DNA from: Ariolimax columbianus
Lineage: Eukaryota; Mollusca; Gastropoda; Stylommatophora; Arionidae
DNA length: 64,000 nt
Reading direction: 5' to 3'
NCBI GenBank assembly: GCA_036924085.1
Contig: JAVGWX010000018.1
Location: forward strand, 20,077,464-20,141,463
Each line of letters begins with the position of its first letter. Within the stretch, counting starts at the first letter, position 1. Below are positions 20,662 to 33,129 of this stretch, piece after piece. Made by a program: the position numbers and the translations under genes. The notes below the pieces were generated by a model. The model ran no database searches. It saw nothing but the letters and a program-made list of their open reading frames with translations, and was not told where the DNA came from.

Positions 20662-21828
20662 TTTGCAACCATACTTCCCCCGGAACCCAAACACTTTAGT
20701 TTCCCGGAAGCTGCCCGCAGAGTCATCGAAGCAACTCCTGCGGATCGCTAGTCGGCATCGTTTATGGTCAGAACTACGACGGTATCTGATCGTCTTCGCG
20801 CCTCTGACTTTCGTTCTTGATTAATGAAAACATTCTTGACAAATGCTTTCGCAGTAGCTCGTCTTGCGGCGATCCAAGAATTTCACCTCTAACGCCGCAA
20901 TACGAATGCCCCCGTTTGTCCCTGTTAATCATTACCTCCAGTTCCGAAAACCAACAAAATAGAACCGAGGTCCTATTCCATTATTCCATGCACCATTATT
21001 CAGGCAGCCGAGGCCTGCTTTGAACACTCTAATTTTTTCAAAGTAAACGCGCCGGCCACCCAGGACGCTCAGCGAAGAGCACCCGTCGGAGAGAGCCGGC
21101 AGACGGTAGGGCAGGAGACAACGGGCAGTGAACCGGCGCGAGCCGGACCGCCCGCCTGCGCCTGAGATCCAACTACGAGCTTTTTAACTGCAACAACTTT
21201 AATATACGCTATTGGAGCTGGAATTACCGCGGCTGCAGGCACCAGACTTGCCCTCCAATAGATCCTCGTTAAAGGGTTTAAAGTGTACTCATTCCAATTA
21301 CGGGGCCTCGAAAGAGTCCCGTATTGTTATTTTTTGTCACTACCTCCCCGTGCCGGGAGTGGGTAAGTTGCGCGCCTGCTGCCTTCCTTGGATGTGGTAG
21401 CCGTTTCTCATGCTCCCTCTCCGGAATCGAACCCTGATTCCCCGTTACCCGTTACAAACATGGTAGGCATGTCACGTACCATCGACATTTGATAGGGCAG
21501 ACATTTGAAAGATGCGTCACCGGCACATGAGGCCATGCGATCAGCACAAAGTTATCCAGAGTCACCAGTGGGGACGCCGCAACCCCGCGAGGGGAAACGA
21601 CGATTGGTTTTAAACTAATAAAAGCGCTCTTTCCGCGAGGGTCGGAGCTTGGTAAGCATGTATTAGCTCTAGAATTGCCACAGTTATCCAAGTAGGATCG
21701 TGTCATCTAAGGAACCTCGACTGATTTAATGAGCCATTCGCGGTTTCACCGTGAGACAGTGTGAACTTAGACATGCATGGCTTAATCTTTGAGACAAGCA
21801 TATGACTACTGGCAGGATCAACCAGATA
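20590..21828 (-). rRNA. 18S rRNA, 5' two thirds only (probable pseudogene)
   Basis: The 5' end is recognised from the universal start (CTGGTTGATCCTGCCAGTAG on -) at ~21828. The sequence then follows 18S through GAAACGGCTACCACATCC, the 530 loop, V4 (about 21030-21170), GGTGAAATTCTTGGATCG and GGAATTGACGGAAGGGCACC, and stops matching soon after CTTAATTTGACTCAACACGG (~20592). The last ~600 nt are absent. Usually invariant sites are altered: the 530 loop reads GTGCCTGCAGCCGCGG instead of GTGCCAGCAGCCGCGG, and GCGCAACTTACCCA replaces GCGCAAATTACCCA. It is therefore likely an orphan or pseudogene copy, though assembly error is possible. Confidence 0.93.
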
Positions 21829-22440
21829 TCTGTCGGAGACGTACGTACTGCGCACACCGGTCGGCGGAGGATTGGTGTGTAAAAAGCCTCACTGGGACGG
21901 CCGCAGGGACCGACTGACGGGACGGACGGACGGTTGTTCCACCCGTCCCTCACTCCGTCGACCTAGGACCGCCTGACAGGGGCCTCCCACACGCACCAGA
22001 CGACCGACCGACCGGGCTCGCTCGAGGAGGGATGGCAGCGCTCTGTGCAGAACGGATCCCAACGACCTCGGCGACGAATTTCACTGGGACTAGAGACAAT
22101 TTGGCCTGCCGGCCTGCCCTTCTCCGTAGGGAGAACGCAGGGCCTCGCGAGGCAACGATTCCTGCTTTCCATTTGCCGGTCACAAGCTCTTTGCGAGAGT
22201 CGGACCACCAGCGAGACGTACTGTCGAGCTCTGCTATAAGCCTTAGATAAATCACCAGGGACGGACCACGTTTCCTGTTACGGACCAGACTAGCGCACCT
22301 CGGTGGAGGAGCCACTACCACAAACCGCACCCAATTCGCACTACGGGGAAAGGCAGGCGAGCGTTTTCCGCAAGCCCGCGCTATCGCTCCGCCTGGCGGG
22401 ACTGAGATCGCTTTACGAACACTGGTTGAAATTGAGTCGC
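21829..22440 (-). other. GC-rich 5' external transcribed spacer-like DNA
   Basis: Directly upstream of the 18S 5' end on the same strand and markedly GC-rich (runs such as GACGGGACGGACGGACGG). Position and composition fit a 5' ETS. The Pol I promoter cannot be named from sequence alone. It ends where SINE-D begins, near 22450. Confidence 0.6.
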
Positions 22441-22449
22441 TGCGGCGAG

Positions 22450-22825
22450 ACAACTACCCCAGATCCATGAGAATTCACCCTCATGAACTTCCATTGATGG
22501 CTTAGGAAGCTGATAGATCTGGCTACAAGGATAAGAGTGGTCCGCGGGGGTCTTTGTGTATGCGAAAAACAGGAATAGCACCACTGATCCACAGAGAGCA
22601 TGTCGTAAGAGGCGACTAACTGTGTGACATGGCATAACACCTGCATGGTTAGGTGGTTTGTTAAGAGCAGTATAGATGGCGCTTAACAGGCTGCGGATCA
22701 ACTTTGCTCTAATATTTGAGTCTATTAAGATGGACTCGCACATCGATTAACCACATTCCAAGAAACTGGTTGTATACAGACTCTACAGAGGCTTCTAAAC
22801 CAAACATAAAGATGCTCAGTTAAGT
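22450..22825 (+). mobile_element. SINE-D copy with CR1-like 3' tail
   Basis: The body carries CATGTCGTAAGAGGCGACTA, TTAGGTGGTTTGTTAA and TGAGTCTATTAAGATGGACT. It ends in AAACTGGTTGTATACAGACT ... TTCTAAACC and a TTAAG-type tail, the same end as the CR1-like LINE (for example 8150-8222). Related copies: 34045-34215 (+) and 46640-46930 (-, without that tail). Confidence 0.75.
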
Positions 22826-22827
22826 TA

Positions 22828-23180
22828 GGGAGATCAAGATGCTGAGCAGCGCATGAGCTGCAGTGGTCAGCGACCCATAGCTGACTGCTAGCGTCAGAGC
22901 CAGCGATCCAGAGCTGCCAATACCCTTCTACACCTCCACGCGGTGATCCTGGATAACAGGCTGCAGCCGGGCAGACTGGCTAAGGAGAAGGGATTGAAGA
23001 GGGAATGCTAACCTGGTACTCAAAATATGCTTGCTGAAATCGGATGTGTTGGACCGAAAGGTGCAAATATCCAAGGGAAGCTGTAAACTACGACACAACG
23101 CATTCCGTTTTCTGTACTACATTCTACTACATAAGCCCTTTCAGGGTTTGGTAGCGAGAGATTAAGAACGAACGAAGCCA
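22828..23180 (+). mobile_element. SINE-B copy, full length
   Basis: Starts GATCAAGATGCTGAGCAGCG and ends GATTAAGAACGAACGAAGCC. It begins immediately after the SINE-D tail. An inverted SINE-B copy follows 45 bp later. Confidence 0.93.
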
Positions 23181-23224
23181 AGCCAAGTTAAGTTCCAGAG
23201 AACGTAATTAGTTTATAAGTTTAT

Positions 23225-23472
23225 AGATCGACTGCGATATTTGCACTTTTCGGTCAGATACATCCGACTTCAGCAGGCATTTTTATTTAGTGGGTTAGCC
23301 TCCCCTCTTTGATCCCTTTTCCTTAGCCAGTCTGTCCTGTAGCTCCAGGATCACCACGTGGAAGTGGAGAATGGTCTTCGCAGCTCCTTGTCGCTGGCTC
23401 TGACGCTAGCAGCCATCTTTAAGTCGCTAACCGCTACAGCTCTTGCACTGCTCAGCATCGTGATCCCACATG
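23225..23472 (-). mobile_element. SINE-B copy lacking its 3' end, inverted to its neighbour
   Basis: Matches the first ~240 bp of SINE-B on the minus strand (GCACTGCTCAGCATCGTGAT at its 5' end; CACCACGTGGAAGTGG). Together with 22828-23180 it forms a large inverted pair. Confidence 0.88.
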
Positions 23473-23720
23473 ACAACAAAACCACCAGAAATGTGCATCC
23501 GGACTCCACAGAGTACGTGGAAAAGGTTCCAGAAATGTGTTGACAACGATAGCGAACAAGCGGAGACCCTAGGATGGAGTAGTGTCAGAAGTGCATACAA
23601 GTGTTCATAATTTGTAAATCTTGTATTTAAACATGTAAAGACATACCTGTACATACATGGCAAAGGATAAATGTGTTCACAGGTTGTTAGTATACCTTTG
23701 TAAATTAGTCAAGCAGGCTG
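23472..23720. other. No gene recognised
   Basis: Unassigned spacer before a degenerate GTT tract (23720-23762). Confidence 0.4.
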
Positions 23721-23764
23721 TTGTTACCGTTGGTGTTGTTGTTATTGTTACTGTTGTTGTAAAG

Positions 23765-24034
23765 CAAAGGCCGCCGCCCATCGTAGACGATGATGGCATA
23801 ATTAATTTTGCAAGAGCTATTTTTAGTAAGAATTAACTGCGCCACTTTTTATCCTCACTCTCTCGTCTCGAGCTGCCCGTCCCTAGTGGCAAGTCAAAGG
23901 TTAGTCAACTAGGGGTGACCGCGAGATGCAGGGGACTCCGCATCAAGCACCCGTGAAAAAGACGCGGAGTCCGGAGTCGAACCCACACTACCTGATCACG
24001 AGGCCGACGGCTTAACCACATTGCCACGGAATCC
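23765..24034 (-). mobile_element. SINE-A, full length, inserted in a GTT tract
   Basis: Element orientation: GATTCCGTGGCAATGTGG (A-box half), GTGGGTTCGACTCCGG (B box), the CATCTCGCGGTC body, and the ATTATGCCATCATCGTCTA-type 3' part ending in GCCTTTGCTTT. Imperfect GTT repeats lie on both sides and ACTGTTGTT occurs at 23750-23758 and 24036-24044, a possible target duplication, although the microsatellite context makes this weak. Confidence 0.92.
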
Positions 24035-24035
24035 C

Positions 24036-26489
<2,454 letters not shown>

Positions 26490-26544
26490 AAATTTAAATG
26501 CCCACAAGGATTAAGATTGCTCTTTTATGCGCAAAGAAACGGAC

Positions 26545-26830
26545 GTTAAGTGGTGGACTGCAGTAGTTTTTCTCACATCCTGAGCGTGCCTGTGAAGGTG
26601 GACCGGGCGGTTGTGCTTTGATTGGTTTCATCTGCGTGTCGATTACTACAAAGGTGATCACTGACTAACATACTCGATCAGTATGTTTCACCTGGCCCTG
26701 ACTAACATACTCGATCAGTATGTTTCACCTGACCCTGACTAACATGTCCGATCAGTATGTATATGCCTGACCAGGCGTTAGTCTCCTCGCTCCAAGTGAA
26801 CCTGGAAAATCATAAATCATTCACAGCCTA
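26545..26830 (+). repeat. 37-bp VNTR dispersed repeat (copy 2), three units
   Basis: The flank shares CATCCTGAGCGTGCCTGTGA and GAAGGTGGACC with the 60700-61080 copy. Three 37-bp units CTGACTAACATACTCGATCA(GTATGTTTCACCTGNCC) lie at 26663-26772. Confidence 0.8.
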
Positions 26831-26955
26831 TATCTCAGTATGTGTCCATACGTTACGGCCACCTATATCAACTTTAACTTTTAATTTCTGGTATCTCCTA
26901 GCAGACAAACTAGTCAGCAGACAAACTAGTCAAACGCATCAGTTTACCCATGTGT

Positions 26956-27248
26956 AAATGGTAACTTTCTTACAGTTAGGAAAGACTAGATGCGGTGAAT
27001 GGTAACTTTCTTTCAGTTAGGAAAGACTAGATGCGGTGAATGGTAACTTTCTTACAGTTAGGAAAGACTAGATGCGGTGAATGGTAACTTTCTTACAGTT
27101 AGGAAAGACTAGATGCGGTGAATGGTAACTTTCTTACAGTTAGGAAAGACTAGATGCGGTGAATGGTAACTTTCTTACAGTTAGGAAAGACTAGATGCGG
27201 TGAATAGTAACTTTCTTACAGTTAGGAAAGACTAGATGCGGTGAATGG
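26956..27248. repeat. 41-bp minisatellite, seven units
   Basis: Unit GAATGGTAACTTTCTTACAG + TTAGGAAAGACTAGATGCGGT, nearly identical between units. Confidence 0.97.
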
Positions 27249-27249
27249 G

Positions 27250-27590
27250 AACATGCAGTATGGTGATACCTTATAAAAATATGTGCCTTTGTACATTGAA
27301 GCCCACAATTTTAGGAGTTCTCAACAAGGACCGGGTAGGGATAGGGGATAATTGATCCACCACCCTAAACCACCCTCTTCAGGATGGGGGGGGGGGGGGG
27401 GGATTGGGCAAAGTGTGATTACCTTTTTACTTAAACAATCTTGGGAATGGGGTAATCAACAAACGTTGAAGAGGTAATGGAGCGAAAAAGGTTCAGAGCC
27501 ACTGCTCTAGCTCCATATACCGCACGGGAATACCTGTTATGGGACTACGTAAAGGGAGTGAGTTAACTTAACAAAATGTGCCTGACCTGG
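27250..27590. other. No gene recognised; poly-G run
   Basis: Unassigned. A G-run of about 17 lies at 27386-27402. Confidence 0.4.
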
Positions 27591-28650
27591 TCTCGGAAGA
27601 TCTTTCGTTAACTCACGTCCTTCTTTAAACATCGTTGTCCAGTTCTTCACTGTTGTATTCGACACACTCTTCTCACCCTACTCTGCAATAAATGTCAACT
27701 CGTCGATATCCTTCAGCTGTTATAAACCGAATAACTGATCACTGATCAACTCTGGGCGGATTCTGTATCACACAGACCATATTTTCAACGGTCTACTGAG
27801 GAAACAGATCAAAAATCTGTTCATAAAAACAAAGAAAACAAAGATAATGAACACCGATAACACACAATGTCAGCATAAATTTACAGTGGGTGGTGAGGAA
27901 ATAGATCAGGTTACACATTTTGAATATCTGGGCTCCAGAATCGACAAAAATGGTGACTGCTCGAAAGAAATCAGAAGAAGACTAGCTATGGCAATGCAGA
28001 GACTGAACAGCCTGAAGAAATTAAGGCAGGGCACCAACAAAACGATAAAAGTAAAAGTCTTGAGAGCCTGTGTTTTTCCTGTGGCAGCTTATGGCTGTGA
28101 AGCATGGACGATTACCAAAACTTCTAGACAAAGAATCGAATCCTTCGAGTCAAAATGTTACAGAAAGATCCTCAGAATACCCTGGACAGAGAAAAGAACA
28201 AATGTAGACATTCGGCAAGAGTTGAGCATAGAGGAGAACTGGTTTATCAATTCCATTTTGGTTAGAAAATGCAAATACTTTGGTCACATCAAGAGACACA
28301 GCGGTCTTGAGAGAACGGTGATGGAAGGTATGGTGCCAGGCAAAAGAGGAAGGGGTAGCCAAGAAGACGATGGCACCAAGATATCCAGGAGTGCCTGAGT
28401 ATGACAGTGGCGGAAGCTGGTGTTTTGGCAAGGGAACGAGTTTCTTTCAGACAGACTGTGATGGGAGCGACGTTCTACAAAGGACATGCTACATGATGAT
28501 GACTGAGGAAACTATGAGTCGTAGGATAATGAAATGTTGCAAACTTGACTGTTGGTATGTGCTGTTTACACCAGAAGTAACGTCATCGTGCACATCGTAC
28601 TTATGTTCACTTGGTGCAGTTTGGTCCAGTTTCATTTGAACACTCCTCGT
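27590..28650 (-). pseudogene. Mariner-like N-terminal remnant, split by an RTE-B insertion
   Basis: 27590-27805 matches the helix-turn-helix segment of the element at 47703-48005 with many changes, and 28502-28650 matches its 5' flank at 48026-48145. The two halves are separated by RTE-B (27806-28501). ACTGAGGAAAC occurs on both sides of the insertion (27795-27805, 28502-28512), and the paralogous locus reads GCTGAGGAAAC once (48026-48036). Confidence 0.85.
27806..28501 (+). mobile_element. RTE-B LINE, 5'-truncated insertion with 11-bp target duplication
   Basis: An open frame from 27847 reads HKFTVGGEEIDQVTHFEYLG, SRIDKNGDCSKEIRRRLAMA, KVLRACVFPVAAYGCEAWT, RKILRIPWTEKRTNVDIRQE and KCKYFGHIKRHSG, the RT thumb/connection region of RTE-like LINEs. 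A frameshift near 28360 (after GKRGRGS) breaks the end. The 3' end is CTACATGATGATG, an (ATG)n-type tail. It is flanked by the duplication ACTGAGGAAAC. Confidence 0.92.
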
Positions 28651-28785
28651 AGTATTGATATTATTGTTACTGTTGTTATTATTGTTGATGTTATGACTGT
28701 TTTCATTATTTATTGTTTTATTGTTGTTGTTATTGCTGCTTTTATTATTATATTGTTATTATCATAATTTCTGTTATTATTCAGC
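28650..28785. repeat. ATT/GTT-rich microsatellite
   Basis: Imperfect tri-nucleotide tract at the 3' end of the RTE-A copy that follows on the minus strand. Confidence 0.8.
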
Positions 28786-28789
28786 TCAG

Positions 28790-30040
28790 TTCATTTCATT
28801 CCGTAACCCATCAGGTCGTCGGGGCACACTTGAAGACACTCTCACAATCCCACTCCATCTCTCTGTCCGCTGCCGCCAGTCGTGCATCACCGGGACGAAG
28901 GTTTGATCACTTAGTGATGTTGTCTGCCCATCTCTTCCTTGGATGTCCCCGCCCTCTCTTTCCTGGTACGGAACCATTCAGTATCGAATTTGTAATTCCG
29001 TTGGACCACGTGACGTGCTCATACCAAGCCATCTTTCGTGATAGCCGTGAACAGAATCTCAAAAGGCCCTATTGCGCTTTCCACTCTTCGTCGTATTTCT
29101 ACGTTCGTGGCACGATCCTTATATGTAACATTTAAGAGTCTTCTAAAGCACCTCATTTGCATTTTATGTATTCTGCACGGGATATCCGCAGTAATGGTCC
29201 AAGTCTCACAGGCATACACAAATATTGAGAGCACCAATGAGCGCATGTCTAACTTTTATGCTGAGGGTGAGCCGTTTATCCTGCCATATGGGTTTCAAAT
29301 GCATAAGCGCCGCTGTTGTCTGTGCTATTCTGGCAATTATCTCAGGCTGCGAACCCTTGTCACTGATCAGTGATTCCAGATACTTGAACCAGTGTACAAC
29401 TTTGAGTTCCTGACCATTTAATTTTATCATAGATGTAAACCCTTTCGTGCTATTGGTCATCAGCTTTGTTGTCTCTGCAGTTATCTCCATGCCATAGCTC
29501 TGCGCCGCTCTGTCCAATCTTTCTTGGAGTTCCGTTTCCGGTGCCTGTCAGACCATCGTCATTTGCAAATCGTAGGTTTGTAATCGTCTTATCACCTATT
29601 CTGACTGAACCAACATGTTCCTTCAGGGCCGCCTCCATTATTCTTTCCAAGAATACACTGAAGAGTGTTGTAGACAGTATACAATCCTGTCTCACCCCAA
29701 CAGACGCGCTGATCCATTCGCCTAGTATTCCGTCTACAGAAACTGCACTCGACGCCTTCTCATAAAGGTTCTCAATTACCTCCACAATATTACTATTGAT
29801 CTTGTTATGCCTCATTGTTGTCCATAGCGCCGCATGTCATACTCTGTCGAACGCCTTTTTGAAATCGATGAAGACATGATATATATGCTGTTGATACTCT
29901 AAGTATTTCTCATTTAATTTCCCCAGATTAAATATTTGTTTAGTGGTACTTCTTCCCGCTCAAAATCCTGCTTGGTCTTAGGCATTGGTATTCTCTGCCT
30001 GTAGTTTTAATCTGTTGAGGATTTTTTTAAGAGACCTTTG
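28790..30040 (-). mobile_element. RTE-A LINE, degraded RT
   Basis: Minus-strand pieces in order: VIENLYEKASSAVSVDG, VGVRQDCILSTTLFSVFLE and TITNLRFANDDGL (active-site box decayed) at 29450-29815; YGMEITAETTKLMTNSTKG and FKYLESLISDKGSQ at 29206-29517; LVLSIFVYACETWTITAD and NVTYKDRATNVEIRR at 29019-29246. Frameshifts separate the pieces. The 3' end near 28790 carries the ATGAACTGAGCTGAA-type tail. It is the same family as 4046-4948. Confidence 0.88.
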
Positions 30041-30149
30041 CTAGAATGACTAATATTATTATATTGTTCTTATAAGTATCACTCTCCGGAACCAACACAT
30101 ACAAGTTCTCCACAATTCGCCACAATTCTGATATTAGACTATTGTCCCT

Positions 30150-30205
30150 GGTGAATGGGCTGGTCACATTATGAGACGAAATGATGGTCGATGGAGCACG
30201 GCGAC
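30150..30205 (+). mobile_element. Short LINE 3' fragment
   Basis: Reads WAGHIMRRNDGRWSTAT, the post-RT motif of RTE-like LINEs, directly before a CR1-like copy. Confidence 0.5.
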
Positions 30206-30645
30206 AAAAAAGAGCGACAAAGCTGATAGTGGAATTCCAGAATTTGTTATGAGGAAAGACTAAGAAAAACCGGCCTACGGTGTCTAGAAGAGAGAAGAAT
30301 TCGTGGTGACTTAATACAGGTTTATAAGATGATCAGAGGAATGGATAAATTAGACTTAAAAAAGATTTTTAAAATACAGTCACCCACAAAAACAAGATGG
30401 CATAGCTACAAGTTGACTAAAGAGAGGTCCAGATTAGATATTAGGAAATATTTTTTTAGTCAGATAGTGGTGAATGCTTGGAATGCATTGCCAGAGGAGG
30501 TAGTGGGGGCAGGGACAGTTAATGCATTTAAGAATAAATTAGATGCCCATAGCTTTTAGAGCAAGGTGATGTAAATGAAACTGGTTGTATACATACTCTG
30601 CAGGGTCTTCTAAACCAGTATAAAGACGTCAAGCTAAGTTAAGAC
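30206..30645 (+). mobile_element. CR1-like LINE 3' end
   Basis: An open frame (30329-30559) reads GMDKLDLKKIFKIQSPTKTR, SYKLTKERSRLDIRKYFFSQ and VVNAWNALPEEVV, the C-terminal end of CR1-type proteins. The 3' UTR ends AAACTGGTTGTATACATACT, TTCTAAACCAGTATAAAGAC and a TTAAG tail. Upstream coding is frameshifted. Confidence 0.9.
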
Positions 30646-30844
30646 AGCAGTCATATACACCCAAGGTATGAAGAAACCGCGGAAAAGACCTCCAATGCGT
30701 TTGTCAGACTCCCTTGCTGTTCGCTAAAACATCCGAGACCCTACTAGTGGAAAACTTACCACGCACTGGACTTCCGTGGTCTAAGGCATGGTCCGCTGGA
30801 GACGAAGTTGGGACCCGCAGCTACGCTGAGGAACGGGTTATCAA

Positions 30845-31680
30845 GATCAAGATTATTATTGTTATTTTTATTGTTATTATTATAATCATTATTATTATTG
30901 CTATTATTGTTAGTTGAAGTAATAGCAGTAACAGTAGTAGTAGTAGAAGTAGTAGCAGTAGAGGTAGTAGCAGTAGTGGTAGTAGCAGTAGTGGTAGTAG
31001 TTTTGGTAGTGGTAGTAGTAGTAGTAGTAGTGGTAGTGGTAGTAGTTTGATAGTGGTAGTAGTAGTAGTAGCAGTAGTGGTAGTGGTTATAGTTTTGGTA
31101 GTGGTAGTAGTAGTGGTAGTGGTAGTAGTTTTGGTAGTGGTAGTAGTAGCAGTAGTGGTAGTAGTAGAAGTTGTAGTAGTAGCAGTAGTAGTAGTGGTAG
31201 TAGTTTTGGTAGTGGTAGTAGTAGCAGTAGTGGTAGTGGTAGTAGTTTTGGTAGTGGTAGTAGTAGTAGTGGTAGTGGTAATAGTAATATTAGTGGTAGT
31301 GGTAGTAGTTTTGGAAGTGGTAGTAGTAGCAGTAGTGGTAGTGGTAGTAGTTTTGGTAGTGGTAGTAGTAGTAGTAGTGGTAGTGGTAGTGGTAGTAGTA
31401 GCAGTAGTGGTAGTGGTAATAGTAATATTAGTGGTAGTGGTAGTAGTTTTGGTAGTGGTAGTAGTAGCAGTAGTGGTAGTGGTAGTAGTTTTGGTAGTGG
31501 TAGTAGTAGTAGTAGTGGTAGTGGTAGTAGTAGCAGTAGTGGTAGTGGTAATATTAATATTAGTAGTAGCAGTAGTTTTTGGTAGTGGTAGTAGTAGTAG
31601 TGGTAGTGGTAATAGTAATATTAGTAGTAGTGGTAGTGGTAGTAGTTTTGGTAGTGGTAGAAGTAGTAGTGGTAGTGTGT
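30845..31680. repeat. GTA/GTG/GTT compound microsatellite, ~830 bp
   Basis: Interlaced GTA, GTG and AGC triplets with a higher-order pattern (TAGTTTTGGTAGTGGTAGTA recurring every ~60-100 bp). Long Val- or Thr-rich open frames are artefacts. Confidence 0.97.
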
Positions 31681-31689
31681 ACAAGGCAT

Positions 31690-32455
31690 GTGCATGGAGT
31701 TAAAGATCTCATCGAGTACACAAAATTGCTTCAGAAACCACCAAAGTACTTTAACGCAGGCTTCATACAGGTGACAAACTACAGTGCTGGCACTATGCTT
31801 TAACGGCAGTAAACATGTGACAAGACGAACTATTGCTTGATCCAAGCCAGGCGACGGCACGCCGCTGCATGTTGAATTGATTTTGAAAAGTGCAGACATG
31901 CGTCTTTAACATTTCCATACATTTCTTTCAAATTTCAGACGCATTTTTTTTTTAAAGAATCTTTTAACGATATTTTGGTGATGGTGCGCACTTCTCACCA
32001 GCATACAGTTTTTCGGGATTATAATGGAACGCGTGTACCATCCAAATTTATTCGGCTCTGAGACCTAACCTTTTATGTGCTTTCAAATTTCATTTTACAA
32101 TTTTTGACTGAACGTTTTTATGATGGTCTTTCGCAACAATGGGCGTATGGATCAGTCAATACAGTTGATCTCCATCAGAAAGGCTGTTCCAAAGCGTGTA
32201 CGTGCCCAGGTTGGTAGGACTGATTTATGTGTCATTTCTTTACATAATGAGGTTGGCAAACCAGTTTACATTCTTTGTAAGTCGAGTTTTATAGTAAGCA
32301 CGCTGACCAAGTTCCCCGACCGTACACCCATGTTCTACCTCTGTAGGCCCTGTTACATCAGCTTCGTCAGCGAGGTGGGGAATGTTGTTGTTATTGTTGT
32401 TGAATGCGTGTAATGAGTGCTCTTTAGTGCGCCCGGAAAAGGATGTTAGGCTGAG
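31690..32455. other. No gene recognised
   Basis: Unassigned sequence. The short frame 32120-32413 shows no domain. Confidence 0.45.
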
Positions 32456-32461
32456 GGCTTA

Positions 32462-33125
32462 TAGTCTTCTTCTGCTTCTTCTTCGTTTGTTCTCAAATGT
32501 CCGCTGCTTAAACCCTGAAAAGGGCTTTCCAAGTAGCAGGATGTAGTTCGTAGAACGGAATGTGTTGTGTCGTAGATTACAGCTTGTCTGCGATATTTGC
32601 ACCTTTCGGTCTGACGCATCCTTCAACGTGGCATTTTTTTGGGTACTGGATTAGCTTTCCCTCTTCGATTTCTTCTCCTTAGCCAGTCTGCCCTGTTGCA
32701 GCCTGTTATCCAGGATCACCACGTGGAAGCGGAGAAGATTCTTGGCGCTCTGGGTCGCTTGTCCTGACGCTAGCAGTCAGCTTTGGGTCGCTAGTCCTGA
32801 CGTTAGCAGTCAGTTTTGGGTCGCTGGTCCTGACGCTAGCAGTCAGCTTTGGGTCGCTGGTCCTGACGCTAGCAGTCAGCTTTTGGTCGCTAGTCCTGAC
32901 GCTAGCAGTCAGCTTTGGGTTACTGGTCTTGAAGCTAGCAGTCAGCTTTGGGTTGCTGGTCTTGACGCTAGCAGTCAGCTTTGGGTCGCTGGTACTGACG
33001 CTAGCAGTCAGCTTTGTGTCGCTGGTCCAGACGCTAGCAGTCAGCTTTGGGTCGCTGGTCCTGACGCTAGCAGTCAGGTTTAGATCACTGACTACTCTAT
33101 GGCATGCACTGCTCAGCATCTTGAT
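32462..33125 (-). mobile_element. SINE-B copy expanded by an internal 33-bp VNTR
   Basis: Tail side: TCTTCTTCGTTTGTTCTCAA (32475 region); head side: CTGCTCAGCATCTTGATCC (33108-33126). Between them the segment that occurs once in other SINE-B copies (CTGACGCTAGCAGTCAGC + TTTGGGTCGCTGGT) is repeated about ten times, roughly doubling the element. Confidence 0.92.
32752..33080. repeat. 33-bp minisatellite inside SINE-B, ~10 units
   Basis: 33-bp units with one near-palindromic core (CTGACGCTAGCAGTCAG). The period is a multiple of three, so minus-strand translation gives an 11-residue repeat (LTASVRTSDPK), an artefact. Confidence 0.96.
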
Positions 33126-33129
33126 CCAG

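Noticed and set aside
20590..21828. Functional complete 18S gene
   Set aside because: 3' third missing and invariant sites changed.
15054..21828. LINE-A as an 18S-specific R7/R8-type insertion
   Set aside because: No 18S sequence downstream of LINE-A, and other LINE-A copies lie in unrelated DNA.
30329..30559. Small host protein of 76 residues
   Set aside because: C-terminal piece of the CR1-like LINE, matched by 8000-8130.
30821..31703. Long Thr-rich and Val-rich open frames
   Set aside because: Artefacts of the GTA/GTG microsatellite.
32706..33119. Protein of 11-residue repeats
   Set aside because: 33-bp period inside a SINE keeps all frames open; the same reason applies to 43959-44195.
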